This document shows, piece after piece, positions 16,787 through 25,238 of a stretch of 64,000 bases of DNA. The notes under the pieces were generated by a model. That model was not told where the DNA came from, made no database searches, and saw only the letters and a program-made list of their open reading frames with translations. The stretch comes from Hymenobacter sp. DG01 (GTDB taxonomy: Bacteria > Bacteroidota > Bacteroidia > Cytophagales > Hymenobacteraceae): positions 372,001-436,000 of the forward strand of contig NZ_CP040936.1 of NCBI RefSeq assembly GCF_006352025.1, given 5' to 3'. A program made the translations under genes and the position numbers. The stretch's first letter is position 1; every line of letters starts with the position of its first letter.

Positions 16787-18331
16787 ATGCCCAACGAAAA
16801 CTCCGACCCGGTTTTTCAACTCATCAAGACCCTGACGCGCACTGAGAAGCGGCACTTCCGGCTGTTTGCCAACCGGCAAGGCTCCACCGATGGGCTAAAG
16901 TTTCTGCAGCTTTTCGATGCCCTAGATGCACAGGAGCGCTACGATGAAGACCGGGTGTTAGCTCAGGTGCCAGCCATCAAAAAAGTGCAAGTAGCCAACC
17001 TAAAGGCCAACCTATACCGGCAACTGTTGGCCAGTTTGCGCATGTACCACGCCGGCCACAATCTCGATATTCAGCTCCATGAGCAGCTCGACTACGCCCG
17101 CGTGCTCTACAACCGCGGCCTGTACCAACAGAGCCTGCGCATGCTGGAAAAAGTGAAAGCCCAGGCCCAGCAGGCCGAGATGAAGCACATTGTGCTGCTA
17201 GTCCTGGATTTCGAGAAGAGTATTGAGGGACAGTACATTACCCGTAGTCTGCGCGGCCGGGCGCGGGAGCTGTCGGATGAGGCCACCGATACCGTGCGGC
17301 ACGTAGCCCGCGAGCATGAGCTTTCCAACCTGGCCCTGCGCATGTACGGCCGCTACCTCAAAATCGGGCACACCCGCAACCAACAAGACCACGATAAAAT
17401 CACGGCTTACTTCCGGCAGGGACTGCCTGCGCTAGACCCGCGGCAGGCCGGCTTTTTTGAGCAGCTTTACTACTACCAGGCCCACGTTTGGTATTACACC
17501 ATTACCCAGAATTTCTGCTTCTGCTTCCGCTACGCCCAGAAATGGGTGGATCTGTTTGAGCATAACCCTCTCATGCGCGAGCAGCAGGCCATGCTCTACA
17601 TCAAGGGCCTGCACAACTTGCTGATTACGGCGCACAATATGCTGTATTATAGTAAGTTCGAGCAAGTGCTAGCACAGTTGGAGGCCTACGCCGCCGACTC
17701 CGACCGGCGCAGCAGCCCCAACATTGAAATGCTGCTGTTTCTGTACATCTACACGAACCGGCTCAATGGGTACTTCATGCGCGGGCAGTTTACGGAAGGG
17801 CTAACCATCATCCCGGAGCTGCTGGAAAAGCTGGACTACTTCCGCATTCAGCTCGACTCGCACCGGCGGCTGGTGTTCTACTACAAAATTGCCAGCCTCT
17901 ACTTCGGCAGCGGGCAGCCCGACAAGGCCATTGAGTACCTCGACAAAGTCATTTACTTCAAAGAGGTGAGTCTGCGCGAAGACATTCAGTGCTTTGCCCG
18001 CATTCTTAATCTGATTGCCCACTATGAGGCTGGCCGCGACGAGGCCCTGGACTACCAAATTCGCTCGGTGTACCGCTTCCTGGGCAAAATGAACGATCAG
18101 CAGCAGATGCAGGAAGCCATTTTTCAGTTCCTGCGCACCCTCGGCGACATAACGCCTTCCGAGCTGAAAGACGCTTTCATCAAGCTGAAAAACCAGCTCA
18201 TCCGCATTGCCGAAAATCCCTACGAACGCCGCCCTTTCCTCTACCTCGACATCATTTCCTGGCTGGAAAGCAAGATTGAGAACGTGCCGGTGCAGGAAGT
18301 AATTCGGCGTAAGTTCAGGCAGCTGAAGTAG
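16787..18331 (+). CDS. Conserved Bacteroidota protein, helical repeat-like, function unknown
   Basis: A 514-residue soluble protein without signal peptide or membrane segment. It is rich in helices with repeated patterns such as YNRGLYQQSLRMLEKVK and YFGSGQPDKAIEYLDKV that resemble tetratricopeptide repeats, so a scaffold or protein-interaction role is plausible. I do not recognise a catalytic motif. The start is the only ATG near the AT-rich upstream region. Its last 17 bases overlap the end of the convergent Lnt-like gene. Confidence 0.75.
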   Translation: MPNENSDPVFQLIKTLTRTEKRHFRLFANRQGSTDGLKFLQLFDALDAQERYDEDRVLAQVPAIKKVQVANLKANLYRQLLASLRMYHAGHNLDIQLHEQLDYARVLYNRGLYQQSLRMLEKVKAQAQQAEMKHIVLLVLDFEKSIEGQYITRSLRGRARELSDEATDTVRHVAREHELSNLALRMYGRYLKIGHTRNQQDHDKITAYFRQGLPALDPRQAGFFEQLYYYQAHVWYYTITQNFCFCFRYAQKWVDLFEHNPLMREQQAMLYIKGLHNLLITAHNMLYYSKFEQVLAQLEAYAADSDRRSSPNIEMLLFLYIYTNRLNGYFMRGQFTEGLTIIPELLEKLDYFRIQLDSHRRLVFYYKIASLYFGSGQPDKAIEYLDKVIYFKEVSLREDIQCFARILNLIAHYEAGRDEALDYQIRSVYRFLGKMNDQQQMQEAIFQFLRTLGDITPSELKDAFIKLKNQLIRIAENPYERRPFLYLDIISWLESKIENVPVQEVIRRKFRQLK

Positions 18332-19787
18332 CAGTCTGGCGGGAAGGTAGTACGTCGGGGCGCCGCCGGGCTAGTCGGTCTAGCATCAGCAGGCTGACCC
18401 CGCCGGCTACGCAGAGCCAACCCAGCACATTGCCCACGCGGGTATAGAGGGTAGGCACCGGCGCGCCTACCGGCATGCTGACCAGTAGGGTGCTTCCCGG
18501 CATAGGTTGGCTGGTTTGCTGAGCCAATATGCGGCCGTAGGCATCACTTACGGTCAATAATCCTAGGCGCGCGGTTCGCACCACCGTGTATCCGTTTTCT
18601 ACCCCTCGGGTGGCCGTCATGCGGGAGGCGAGCCAGGCATCGAGGGTAAAATCCCAGGCCAGCACCAGTAGCACAGCCGCCTGCCGGAGGCCGTAAGCGC
18701 GGCCCAGTGCGGCAAAGTGCATGTCTTTGCAAATGGCAAGGCCGTAGGGCTGACCCTTGATCAGGCGCACATCGTAGGCGCGGCCGGCGCTGAACTCGCG
18801 CTCCGGCGGGGCCAGGTAATGCTTCTGGTAGGCGGCGCTGAGCTTGCCGGCGGGCGTAAACAGCCACAGCAGGTTACGGCGCTGCCGGCTGTCGTCGGTG
18901 CCGACGCCTACCTCCAGCCACACGCGGTGGCGGGCTGCAAGCGCCCCGAACTGCTGCTGCCACTGCCGGGCCTGGGCCGGAGGCAACACCGCTAGCTTCT
19001 CGGGTAACACCACCACCTGGGCGCCTTGCGCAGCCAGGGTTGCTACGTGCTGCTCATACTGGCGCCGGATGTTGGCCACGTAGGCCACTGAGGCCTGGGG
19101 GCCAATAGCATCATCAATGGCAACAAGCCCGAAAGTGGTTGTGGGGCCCGTGAGGGGGCGTTGCAGGCGCCAAAACCCGAAGCCAAGCGCCGCCACGAGC
19201 AGCAGAGCCGTAATGGCGTACGCCCTGGCCGCTCCGGGCAGGCGGCCGTACGTGCCGGCCATGGCCAGCGCCGCCGGTACCAGCGTCACCAGAAATAGCA
19301 GGCCTGCTACCCCAAATAAGGAGGTGAGCTGCAGCAGCGGCAACTGGTCGGCTTGTGAGTAGGCTAGGCTACCCCAGTTGCCATCCGGTAGCAAAGCCGC
19401 CATCAACGTGTCTAGCATCACCCACAGCACCGGATACACGAAAACCGTCCACCCGGCCTGGTACCGCACCACCAGGCGGCGGGTGGTTATCACGATAAAG
19501 GTCCAGAGCAGGGTTTGCGCCAGTACTACGGCCACGGCCGCCGGCCCGGGCATCACTAGCTGGTAGTAGGGGAAATTCGCGCTGACCCCAACCAGCGCCG
19601 CCAGTGCCACCAGCCAGCGCACCTCCCCGTCAGGAGTCCGGAAGGCCAGGCCTAGCAGCAAGGCAGGCGCCAGCCATGCCGCCCACCACACCGGCTCCAG
19701 ACCTACGGCCAGGCGCAGCAATAAGCCCGTGATGAAGAAGCCGATCAGCCTGAGCCAGAAAGGACGAGCGAAACCCGGAGAAGTCAT
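18315..19787 (-). CDS. Apolipoprotein N-acyltransferase-like membrane enzyme (CN-hydrolase family)
   Basis: Six or so membrane helices occupy residues 1-205. A nitrilase domain follows (about 215-450) and a last membrane helix is near 455-475, the layout of Lnt, which adds the third acyl chain to lipoproteins in the inner membrane. The nitrilase triad is visible: Glu263 in VVLPEKL, Lys322 in YQKHYL and Cys353 in AICKDMHF. Sequence between motifs is quite divergent and the protein may be an Lnt paralogue acting on another substrate. 490 residues. It overlaps its convergent neighbour by 17 bases. Confidence 0.75.
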   Translation of the reverse strand: MTSPGFARPFWLRLIGFFITGLLLRLAVGLEPVWWAAWLAPALLLGLAFRTPDGEVRWLVALAALVGVSANFPYYQLVMPGPAAVAVVLAQTLLWTFIVITTRRLVVRYQAGWTVFVYPVLWVMLDTLMAALLPDGNWGSLAYSQADQLPLLQLTSLFGVAGLLFLVTLVPAALAMAGTYGRLPGAARAYAITALLLVAALGFGFWRLQRPLTGPTTTFGLVAIDDAIGPQASVAYVANIRRQYEQHVATLAAQGAQVVVLPEKLAVLPPAQARQWQQQFGALAARHRVWLEVGVGTDDSRQRRNLLWLFTPAGKLSAAYQKHYLAPPEREFSAGRAYDVRLIKGQPYGLAICKDMHFAALGRAYGLRQAAVLLVLAWDFTLDAWLASRMTATRGVENGYTVVRTARLGLLTVSDAYGRILAQQTSQPMPGSTLLVSMPVGAPVPTLYTRVGNVLGWLCVAGGVSLLMLDRLARRRPDVLPSRQTATSAA

Positions 19788-19834
19788 GAATGGTCAGACG
19801 GGTAGAGGTACGGCAAGCGGGTAGAAGAAATGGA

Positions 19835-20704
19835 TTACAGGGCTATCAGTGGCTTGCCATCCAGCGCCTGCGCGAACAGCCAACCTACTGCACTGGCATA
19901 CAGCGCCGCACCCAGCCACGTCAGCAGCGTGGCGTGCCGAGGAATTACTTTACCGATAACCCAGCCCAGCAAAGGCACGGCTTGTAGGGCGTGCAGGCCC
20001 AGAAAGTGGGCTAGGCGCAGGTCGCCGGCGCGGGTGCTCCAGCCGAGGCCGGGCAGGCCGGGGCCGCCATCGGGGGCGCCTACCGTGTGCTGGTTCTGGT
20101 GAATCATCATGCCGCCCAACACGCTACCCACCAGGAACAGCAACAGGCCCAGCCGCACGCCCCACACGTAGCCGGCACTGCCGTGCGGCCGGTGCCGCCA
20201 CACCAACACCACCGCCCAGATGGTCAGCACGGTATTCAGCATGATGAACACACCCATCAGATTGAACACCAGGATGTCGAAGCCACTGGCAATGTTGTAG
20301 TGCGAAGTGGTGCCCCGCGCCGCCTGCCCCGTAATGCATATCATTTCTACCACCATGCTCAGGGCCACACCCCAACTAATGCGGCGTACCGACTTTTGCG
20401 CCTCGGCCGGCAAATCGGCCAGCAGCCAGCCCAACGTCCAGAGGTAGAGCAGGCCCGATAGCGCAAACTTGGCCGGCTTCACCCACACCGGCAGGCCCGT
20501 AACCATGCGGTCATCGAAGGGCAAGAGCACCAACGCCAGCACCAAAAAAACCACATGCACCCAGCCGGCCCAGGATAGAATCGGGTTTACGCGGTGCAGT
20601 ACCCGCTGCCACTCGGCGGCGTAGGTGAGGGGAGAAGCAGCGCGGTGGTTTAGCGCTTGTTGGGTGTCGGTTGAACTTGTTTTCAGGGGTAGGGCGGCAG
20701 ACAT
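19835..20704 (-). CDS. Seven-helix membrane protein of unknown function
   Basis: 289 residues with seven predicted hydrophobic helices, the first at about 40-62 and the last at about 255-278. A conserved-looking loop MMIHQNQHTVGAPDGGPGLP precedes the sixth helix, and single charged or His residues lie within helices. I do not recognise the family. It starts 12 bases after the ABA4-like gene and is almost certainly cotranscribed with it, so the two may act together. Confidence 0.75.
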   Translation of the reverse strand: MSAALPLKTSSTDTQQALNHRAASPLTYAAEWQRVLHRVNPILSWAGWVHVVFLVLALVLLPFDDRMVTGLPVWVKPAKFALSGLLYLWTLGWLLADLPAEAQKSVRRISWGVALSMVVEMICITGQAARGTTSHYNIASGFDILVFNLMGVFIMLNTVLTIWAVVLVWRHRPHGSAGYVWGVRLGLLLFLVGSVLGGMMIHQNQHTVGAPDGGPGLPGLGWSTRAGDLRLAHFLGLHALQAVPLLGWVIGKVIPRHATLLTWLGAALYASAVGWLFAQALDGKPLIAL

Positions 20705-20716
20705 GGCGACGAGAAA

Positions 20717-21178
20717 CTAAAGCGTGACAGGAGCAACAGAAGCAGTAACATCGCGGCCGTAAAAGCGCCGCACCAGGGAGTAAAGCAGCAGTCCCACCGG
20801 GCCCAGCAGAAACGTGAGCAGCAGGCAAGGCACCAGCAGCAGGTGGGGCACCCCGCGGCGCCGGGCATCCAGGCTTTCCCAAATGCCCAGGCACAAATCG
20901 AAGCACAGGTAATGCACCCAGCCGGCCAGCAGGGCCCACGGGTTGCGGAACAGCGCTGCTACCTCTTGCAGGGAGCTGAAGCCTCCCTCCGAAGCATGCG
21001 CCCCCAGGTAGTGGCTGCCAATCAGCAGGGCATAAGTTGCGGCCAGCAGCAGGGGTAGGGCGCCGCTGAGCACGAGTCGGCGCGTAACAGCCCAGCGCGG
21101 GGCCAGTATCAGCAGGCCCCAACCTACCATTGCTACTGGGTTAGCCAGGGAAAACAGAAAGTCGGGGGTGAGAGTCAT
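20717..21178 (-). CDS. ABA4-like (DUF4281) membrane protein
   Basis: 153 residues from the ATG at 21176-21178, with four membrane helices. The opening DFLFSLANPVAMVGWGLLIL followed by APRW is typical of the ABA4-like family. Plant ABA4 is needed for neoxanthin formation; bacterial members are uncharacterised. Carotenoids are common in this group, so a carotenoid-linked role is a reasonable guess only. The open frame extends upstream to 21310, but that part lacks sense as protein. First gene of a two-gene membrane operon. Confidence 0.72.
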   Translation of the reverse strand: MTLTPDFLFSLANPVAMVGWGLLILAPRWAVTRRLVLSGALPLLLAATYALLIGSHYLGAHASEGGFSSLQEVAALFRNPWALLAGWVHYLCFDLCLGIWESLDARRRGVPHLLLVPCLLLTFLLGPVGLLLYSLVRRFYGRDVTASVAPVTL

Positions 21179-21331
21179 ACGGGTCGCAGATAGATGACCT
21201 TGTAAACATGGCTGAAAATCAGACACGGAGCACGCGCAAGTGGGGTGAAGCAGCCGCCCCGGCCGGTGAGCCGTAGGGCCCGGCAGGGCGAAGCGCGGCC
21301 ATCGAGGCACAACTTACCCCGCGCGGCGGCG

Positions 21332-21339
21332 TACTTTTG
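21332..21339 (+). promoter_or_regulatory. -7 box TACTTTTG immediately before a GTG start
   Basis: Exact match to the Bacteroidota -7 consensus TAnnTTTG. The start codon at 21344 is only five bases downstream, which would place the transcript start at or next to it. No clear -33 TTTG was found at the usual spacing. Confidence 0.45.
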
Positions 21340-21343
21340 AGCC

Positions 21344-22060
21344 GTGGAACCCGCCTGTTTACTCCGCCTGCTACTGACCTCGTCTGTTCTGCTGCTCAGC
21401 GCCACCTCTGGCCGGGCAGCCACTGCCCCCGCGTATTCCGACAGCACCTTCGTGCGGCAGAAGCACCGTCGGGCCGTGTTTCAGTTCGACCAGCGGTTCT
21501 CCATTCTCAATGGGAAAGTAGTGGGTATCAATGGGCTGAAGGGCGGCATTGAGTGGCGCGGACGCTGGCGCGCAGGCCTGGGCGTGTACCGCCTCTCAGG
21601 TGGCGTGCCTACCCGCATCGAGCAGCCCGAAGGCACCCCGGCCGGCACCCGCGACGAGGTGCGGTTTCGTTACCTGGTGGCCTACGGCGAGTATGTATTT
21701 ATCGGGAACCCACGCTGGGAGTTGAGCACGCCCCTGCAGCTGGGCGGCGGCAGCTATTACACCAAATACTACTTCCCCGATGGCGGTATCCGGCGTACCA
21801 ATAGCCAGTTTCTGTTTGTCATCGAGCCTTCCATTGCCGCCCACTACCGCGTTTTCCGCTGGATAGGCCTAGGAGCCGGCACCGGCTACCGGCAGGTAAT
21901 GGCCGCCGGCAAGCTTCCCCAGGACGATATGAGCGGCGTCATCTTCTTCGGCCGCGTCAAGCTCTTCCTAGGCGACTTCATTAAAGTGGTACGCGGCCAC
22001 GAGCGGCTGTTCTCGCAGCAAGGCCTGGAAAACACCCGACTTAACCACGAACCCCGCTAG
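21344..22060 (+). CDS. Exported beta-rich protein, probably outer membrane
   Basis: 238 residues starting at GTG. The N-terminus is a signal peptide (hydrophobic stretch to about 20, ending SGRAATA). The rest has alternating aromatic and polar residues (RYLVAYGEYVFIG, LGGGSYYTKYYF, FRWIGLGAGTGYRQV) typical of an outer-membrane beta-barrel, but no named family is recognised. Its putative -7 box lies so close that the mRNA may be leaderless. A hairpin terminator (22113-22145) follows. Confidence 0.7.
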   Translation: MEPACLLRLLLTSSVLLLSATSGRAATAPAYSDSTFVRQKHRRAVFQFDQRFSILNGKVVGINGLKGGIEWRGRWRAGLGVYRLSGGVPTRIEQPEGTPAGTRDEVRFRYLVAYGEYVFIGNPRWELSTPLQLGGGSYYTKYYFPDGGIRRTNSQFLFVIEPSIAAHYRVFRWIGLGAGTGYRQVMAAGKLPQDDMSGVIFFGRVKLFLGDFIKVVRGHERLFSQQGLENTRLNHEPR

Positions 22061-22112
22061 CCAGTACGGCTCTGCGAGGCTCAGCGTAAACTCCTACCCC
22101 CTGAAAAAGCCC

Positions 22113-22145
22113 AAACCCCTACTTCCGTGCTGGAAGTAGGGGTTT
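22113..22145. terminator. Bidirectional terminator
   Basis: AAACCCCTACTTCC (22113-22126) is exactly complementary to 22132-22145. It lies between convergent genes and, on the minus strand, is followed shortly by GGGCTTTTTC. Confidence 0.75.
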
Positions 22146-22188
22146 ATGGGTGGTGCTGATTATAAAACGGGGCTTTGGCCGGTTGCGG

Positions 22189-22614
22189 TTAGCGCGGCAC
22201 CGCTACGCCTTTGGCCGACAGCGGACGGCGTAGCACGTAACGACGCACGTACTCGCTGGGCTCGCCTTTGGTGTAGTTGATGGGCTGCTCCAGAATCTGC
22301 ACAATTTCCCAACCCCGGCTGCCCATGTAGTTGAGGGCGCTGATGGTGGTAGCAAATACCTGAATCTTGCCGGCTTCGCGCACTACCTGCTCCGAGCCGC
22401 CGAGCTTCTCGTAGCCGTACCCGAAATCCACGTAAATGTCGCCGCTCTTCTCCTTTTCCGGCTTGCCCAGATTAACCGCTCCCGTCCGCATCAGTTCGCA
22501 GAATTCGTAGCGGATAGGATCGGCCTGCACGGGGCGTACGGCCGACGGGGTCTGGGCCCGGCTGGCCGAAGCCAGAACAAGCATCAGGACTAAAAGAGAG
22601 AAGAAGTGCTTCAT
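22189..22614 (-). CDS. Small exported protein, function unknown
   Basis: 141 residues with a signal peptide (MKHFFSLLVLMLVLASASRAQ). The mature part contains YVDFGYGYEKLGG and ALNYMGSRGWEIVQI. The latter segment resembles the short domain of DUF4177-type proteins, in which a Gly-Trp-Glu motif ends a strand. No function can be assigned. Monocistronic by context: terminator downstream, repeat-rich gap upstream. Confidence 0.65.
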   Translation of the reverse strand: MKHFFSLLVLMLVLASASRAQTPSAVRPVQADPIRYEFCELMRTGAVNLGKPEKEKSGDIYVDFGYGYEKLGGSEQVVREAGKIQVFATTISALNYMGSRGWEIVQILEQPINYTKGEPSEYVRRYVLRRPLSAKGVAVPR

Positions 22615-22960
22615 GTGGAGTTAAGGATAAAAAGAGAGGTAGCGAAAGAAGGTGCCCACCCAATTTCAGTAAATGTTTTAATAAGCTGATTTTGAGGGGC
22701 TAGGGTGCAGAGGCTGGTCGTAAGGAGCTATGTGGCCCAACTGCCTCTGCTGCAAGGCCTGATAACCAGGGCGAAAACCTTGTACAAAACAACGGATATT
22801 TTAACAAAACCAATAATTGTAGGCGCGCAGCTACCGGAAATCCTGTGGCCGCGAGTATCTGCCGTATTCTGGCAAGCGGGGCCACACAAGGAAACCAGGT
22901 TGCACCGAAGAGATACCTGGCCCCACACGCTTTTATCATTAAGAAATAACGATGAAAAGC
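22615..22960. other. Intergenic region with no recognised gene
   Basis: Part of a 514-base gap. About 22760-22830 is AT-rich and might hold a promoter. I see no coding sequence or RNA motif here. The rest of the gap is the palindromic element at 22961-23069. Confidence 0.4.
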
Positions 22961-23069
22961 CTGTCATTCTGAGTATTCCGCGCATCAAGCGGGGGCAAAG
23001 GACCTCCCGCGTTAGTGATTATTACCGCTAACGAAGCGGTAGAGGTCCTTCGCGCGCTCAGGATGACAG
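22961..23069. repeat. GTCAT-family palindromic element, copy 2
   Basis: The two ends read CTGTCATTCTGAG and, on the other strand, CTGTCATCCTGAG, each followed by AAGGACCTC. An inner hairpin CGTTAG/CTAACG surrounds an AT-rich centre. The right arm shares TCTACCGCTTCGTT with copy 1 (11839-11941). Length 109 bases. It is located downstream of menE. Confidence 0.8.
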
Positions 23070-23128
23070 GTGTAGGCCAGGCCTGAGTGTTCAACTTTTT
23101 AATGTGTAGCTGCGGGCATTTACTTGCC

Positions 23129-24247
23129 TCAGGAAATTGAGGCACTACGAAGGGTGCTTAGCCGGTCGAGCTTGCCGGAAGCGGTGCTGCTGAACTGCGG
23201 CACGAATACCAGCTCCCGTGGCAGCTCGTACTTGCCCAGGCGCTGGCTCAGGAGCGCCTGGAGCTGCTGCTGCTGCTCGGCGGGCAGCGCGGGGCCTTCC
23301 AGAAACGCAGTTACCTGCTCGCCCAGGCGCTCATCGGGGCGCCCGGCCACGAAGGCGCGGGTGGTAAGCCCCAGCTCCATCAGGGCCATTTCCAGCACCT
23401 GCTCCACCTTTTCGGCCTGCACTTTCACGCCGCCGCTGTTAATCACGAAGTCGGCGCGGCCCAGCCACTCGAAGGTGTGCGCGTCCAGCAGGTTCACCCG
23501 GTCGTTGGTGGTGATGAGCTGACCCCGCGTTACATCGGCCTCGATGGTGAGGCAGCCTCGTTCATCCTGGCCCACCTCAATGCCAGGCAGCACCCGGTAG
23601 GCGGGGGTAGGCGCGGGGCCGTTGAGGCAGCGCAGGGCGATGTGGGAGGCCGTTTCCGTCATGCCGTACGTAAGGTACACGGGTACCGTCAGCGGCTGAA
23701 TGTCGCGCTCCAGACCCTTATCTACGGTGGCACCGCCCACCAGAATACCTTTCATGCGGTTCAGGCGCGGGGCGTGGCCGGCGGCCAGCACCGCCCGCAG
23801 CTGCAGGGGCACGAAGGAGGTAAAATCAAAATCAGCCTCGGCGGGCACCAGGGCCAGCGGGTCAGCCTGGGGCTCTACAATGGTCAGGTGCATGCGCCGC
23901 TCAAAGCCTCGCACCAGCATCATGATGCCGCCCACGTACTCGCAGTTCAGGCACACCAGCATCCGCTCGCCGGGGCCCAGGTCGAAGTAGTCGCCGGTGC
24001 GGCGGGCCGAGGCTTCCAGCTGCCGCCGCGTCATGGTCACGGATTGCGGCGTGCCGGTAGAGCCGGAGGTGTGCAGGGTAAACTCCTGGGCCCCATTCAG
24101 CCACTGTCGGCAGAAATCCAGTACCCGGGCTTCGTAGCCATTTAGGTCGGTGGGCGAGTTGGCGGGGTACTGCTGAATATCGGGGTAGCGGAACTCGCGG
24201 CCGTTGAGCAGAAGGGTATCGGGGAGAAGGTTGGGGGTAGGAGTCAT
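23129..24247 (-). CDS. menE: O-succinylbenzoate-CoA ligase (menaquinone synthesis)
   Basis: An ANL-family AMP-forming ligase that activates o-succinylbenzoate with CoA for MenB. The adenylate motifs are in order: LHTSGSTGTPQSV, YGMTETASHI, GRADFVINSGGVKV, and the C-terminal SGKLDR lysine. From the ATG at 24245-24247 it has 372 residues, normal for the short MenE type; an ATG three codons earlier (24256) is equally possible. The frame is open further upstream but overlaps the preceding gene. It is apart from menB-menD-menF but on the same strand. Confidence 0.9.
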   Translation of the reverse strand: MTPTPNLLPDTLLLNGREFRYPDIQQYPANSPTDLNGYEARVLDFCRQWLNGAQEFTLHTSGSTGTPQSVTMTRRQLEASARRTGDYFDLGPGERMLVCLNCEYVGGIMMLVRGFERRMHLTIVEPQADPLALVPAEADFDFTSFVPLQLRAVLAAGHAPRLNRMKGILVGGATVDKGLERDIQPLTVPVYLTYGMTETASHIALRCLNGPAPTPAYRVLPGIEVGQDERGCLTIEADVTRGQLITTNDRVNLLDAHTFEWLGRADFVINSGGVKVQAEKVEQVLEMALMELGLTTRAFVAGRPDERLGEQVTAFLEGPALPAEQQQQLQALLSQRLGKYELPRELVFVPQFSSTASGKLDRLSTLRSASIS

Positions 24248-24294
24248 ATACGGCATCAAACGAAAAACCAGCGGCCCGCGCTGCCTGCCCAAAG

Positions 24295-24744
24295 TTAGCG
24301 CAGCAGCCAGCGCTGGTAGGCGGTGGCGGAAGGAGCCGTGAGCAGGCACAGCACCAACAGCAGCAGGCCGCCGGCCACCAGCTCCCAGGGGCTGCGGGTG
24401 AGGTAGTACGAAATAAGCAGCGGCAGGCTTAGCAGGTTCAGCAAGCTGTTGCGCAAAATCAGCCGCCCCTGATAGATACGCAGATTCTCCTCGGACCGCC
24501 GCCGCAGGTTGGGCCGCATCCGGCGGAAAAGCCACCAGAGCAGGGCTCCCACCACCGGAATCAGCAGGCCCAGTGCCACCAGCACCGGCGCGGAGGCCGC
24601 CGGCAGCCGGGTAGCTGGTTCGGCCCCGGCTCCTTTGCCAGCCGCCAGCACAAGGCCCGTCATCAGGAGAGCCTGCGCCGGGAAATGAACCCAGTGCGTG
24701 CGCCGGATGCGGCCAATGGCCTGATGGAACTCGGTATGGTTCAT
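24295..24744 (-). CDS. Four-helix membrane protein, function unknown
   Basis: 149 residues. Hydrophobic helices lie at about 20-37, 50-70, 95-113 and 118-138, with a basic cluster (RRMRPNLRRRSEENLR) after the second. No family recognised. It lies directly upstream of menE on the same strand and is probably cotranscribed, but nothing else ties it to menaquinone. Confidence 0.6.
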   Translation of the reverse strand: MNHTEFHQAIGRIRRTHWVHFPAQALLMTGLVLAAGKGAGAEPATRLPAASAPVLVALGLLIPVVGALLWWLFRRMRPNLRRRSEENLRIYQGRLILRNSLLNLLSLPLLISYYLTRSPWELVAGGLLLLVLCLLTAPSATAYQRWLLR

Positions 24745-24897
24745 GGGCGGGAGAGGGGGTAGGCGCAGGGCACCACCTGGGTAGAAGAAAGATACGCTAC
24801 CAATGAATACCAGGCCAGGGCCAGTGGCCGCCTACCCCTGCCTAACCGCCCAACCCCGTAAAGCTCCCGCTTCAGCAGGCAGAAAACGCGGCCGGGC

Positions 24898-24929
24898 TTG
24901 ACTTCGGCGCAATAAACCTCGTATCTTAA
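24898..24929 (+). promoter_or_regulatory. Possible Bacteroidota promoter for the 72-codon gene
   Basis: TTG (24898-24900), 21 bases, then TATCTTAA (24922-24929), agreeing with TAnnTTTG at six of eight positions. The ATG at 24954 would have a 5' UTR of about 20 bases. Confidence 0.35.
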
Positions 24930-24953
24930 ACAAGTCACCAACCACCAAACGCC

Positions 24954-25172
24954 ATGCAGCCCACCGCCCCAAGTCCGTTTGTTCTGGCCCGAACCTGCGT
25001 TTTCCGGCGCTACCTCACGTTCCGCAACCAGGTAGCCATGCCGGCCGCTGCTCCCGTGAAGGATGCGGCCCGCCAAGCCCGTAAGCTGCTCAAGAAACGA
25101 ATGAAGGATGAGCGCCTGCGCAACTTCTTCGGCTGGTGCGAAGGCTGCGCCGCATATGGCTCTATCTTCTAA
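24954..25172 (+). CDS. Small basic protein, function unknown
   Basis: 72 residues, strongly basic in the middle (ARQARKLLKKRMKDERLR) and ending WCEGCAAYGSIF with a Cys-X-X-Cys. It has a plausible promoter just upstream and a strong terminator just downstream, which supports expression. No family recognised. It could be a regulator or an RNA-binding protein, but there is no specific evidence. Confidence 0.45.
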   Translation: MQPTAPSPFVLARTCVFRRYLTFRNQVAMPAAAPVKDAARQARKLLKKRMKDERLRNFFGWCEGCAAYGSIF

Positions 25173-25187
25173 ATTTGAACAAGGCAT

Positions 25188-25230
25188 AAAAACGGCAGCG
25201 CTACCCAAGTAGGGTAGCGCTGCCGTTTTT
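25188..25230. terminator. Strong bidirectional terminator
   Basis: AAAAACGGCAGCGCTACCC (25188-25206) pairs exactly with 25212-25230, with A and T runs on the two sides. It serves the convergent genes at 24954-25172 and 25239-25910. Confidence 0.88.
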
Positions 25231-25238
25231 ACAGGAGG

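Noticed and set aside
22705-23031. 108-codon plus-strand open frame after menE
   Set aside because: Half of it lies in the palindromic element, and there is no signal of selection on the protein.
24741-25208. 155-codon minus-strand open frame
   Set aside because: It is antisense to the better supported 72-codon gene and runs through a terminator hairpin.
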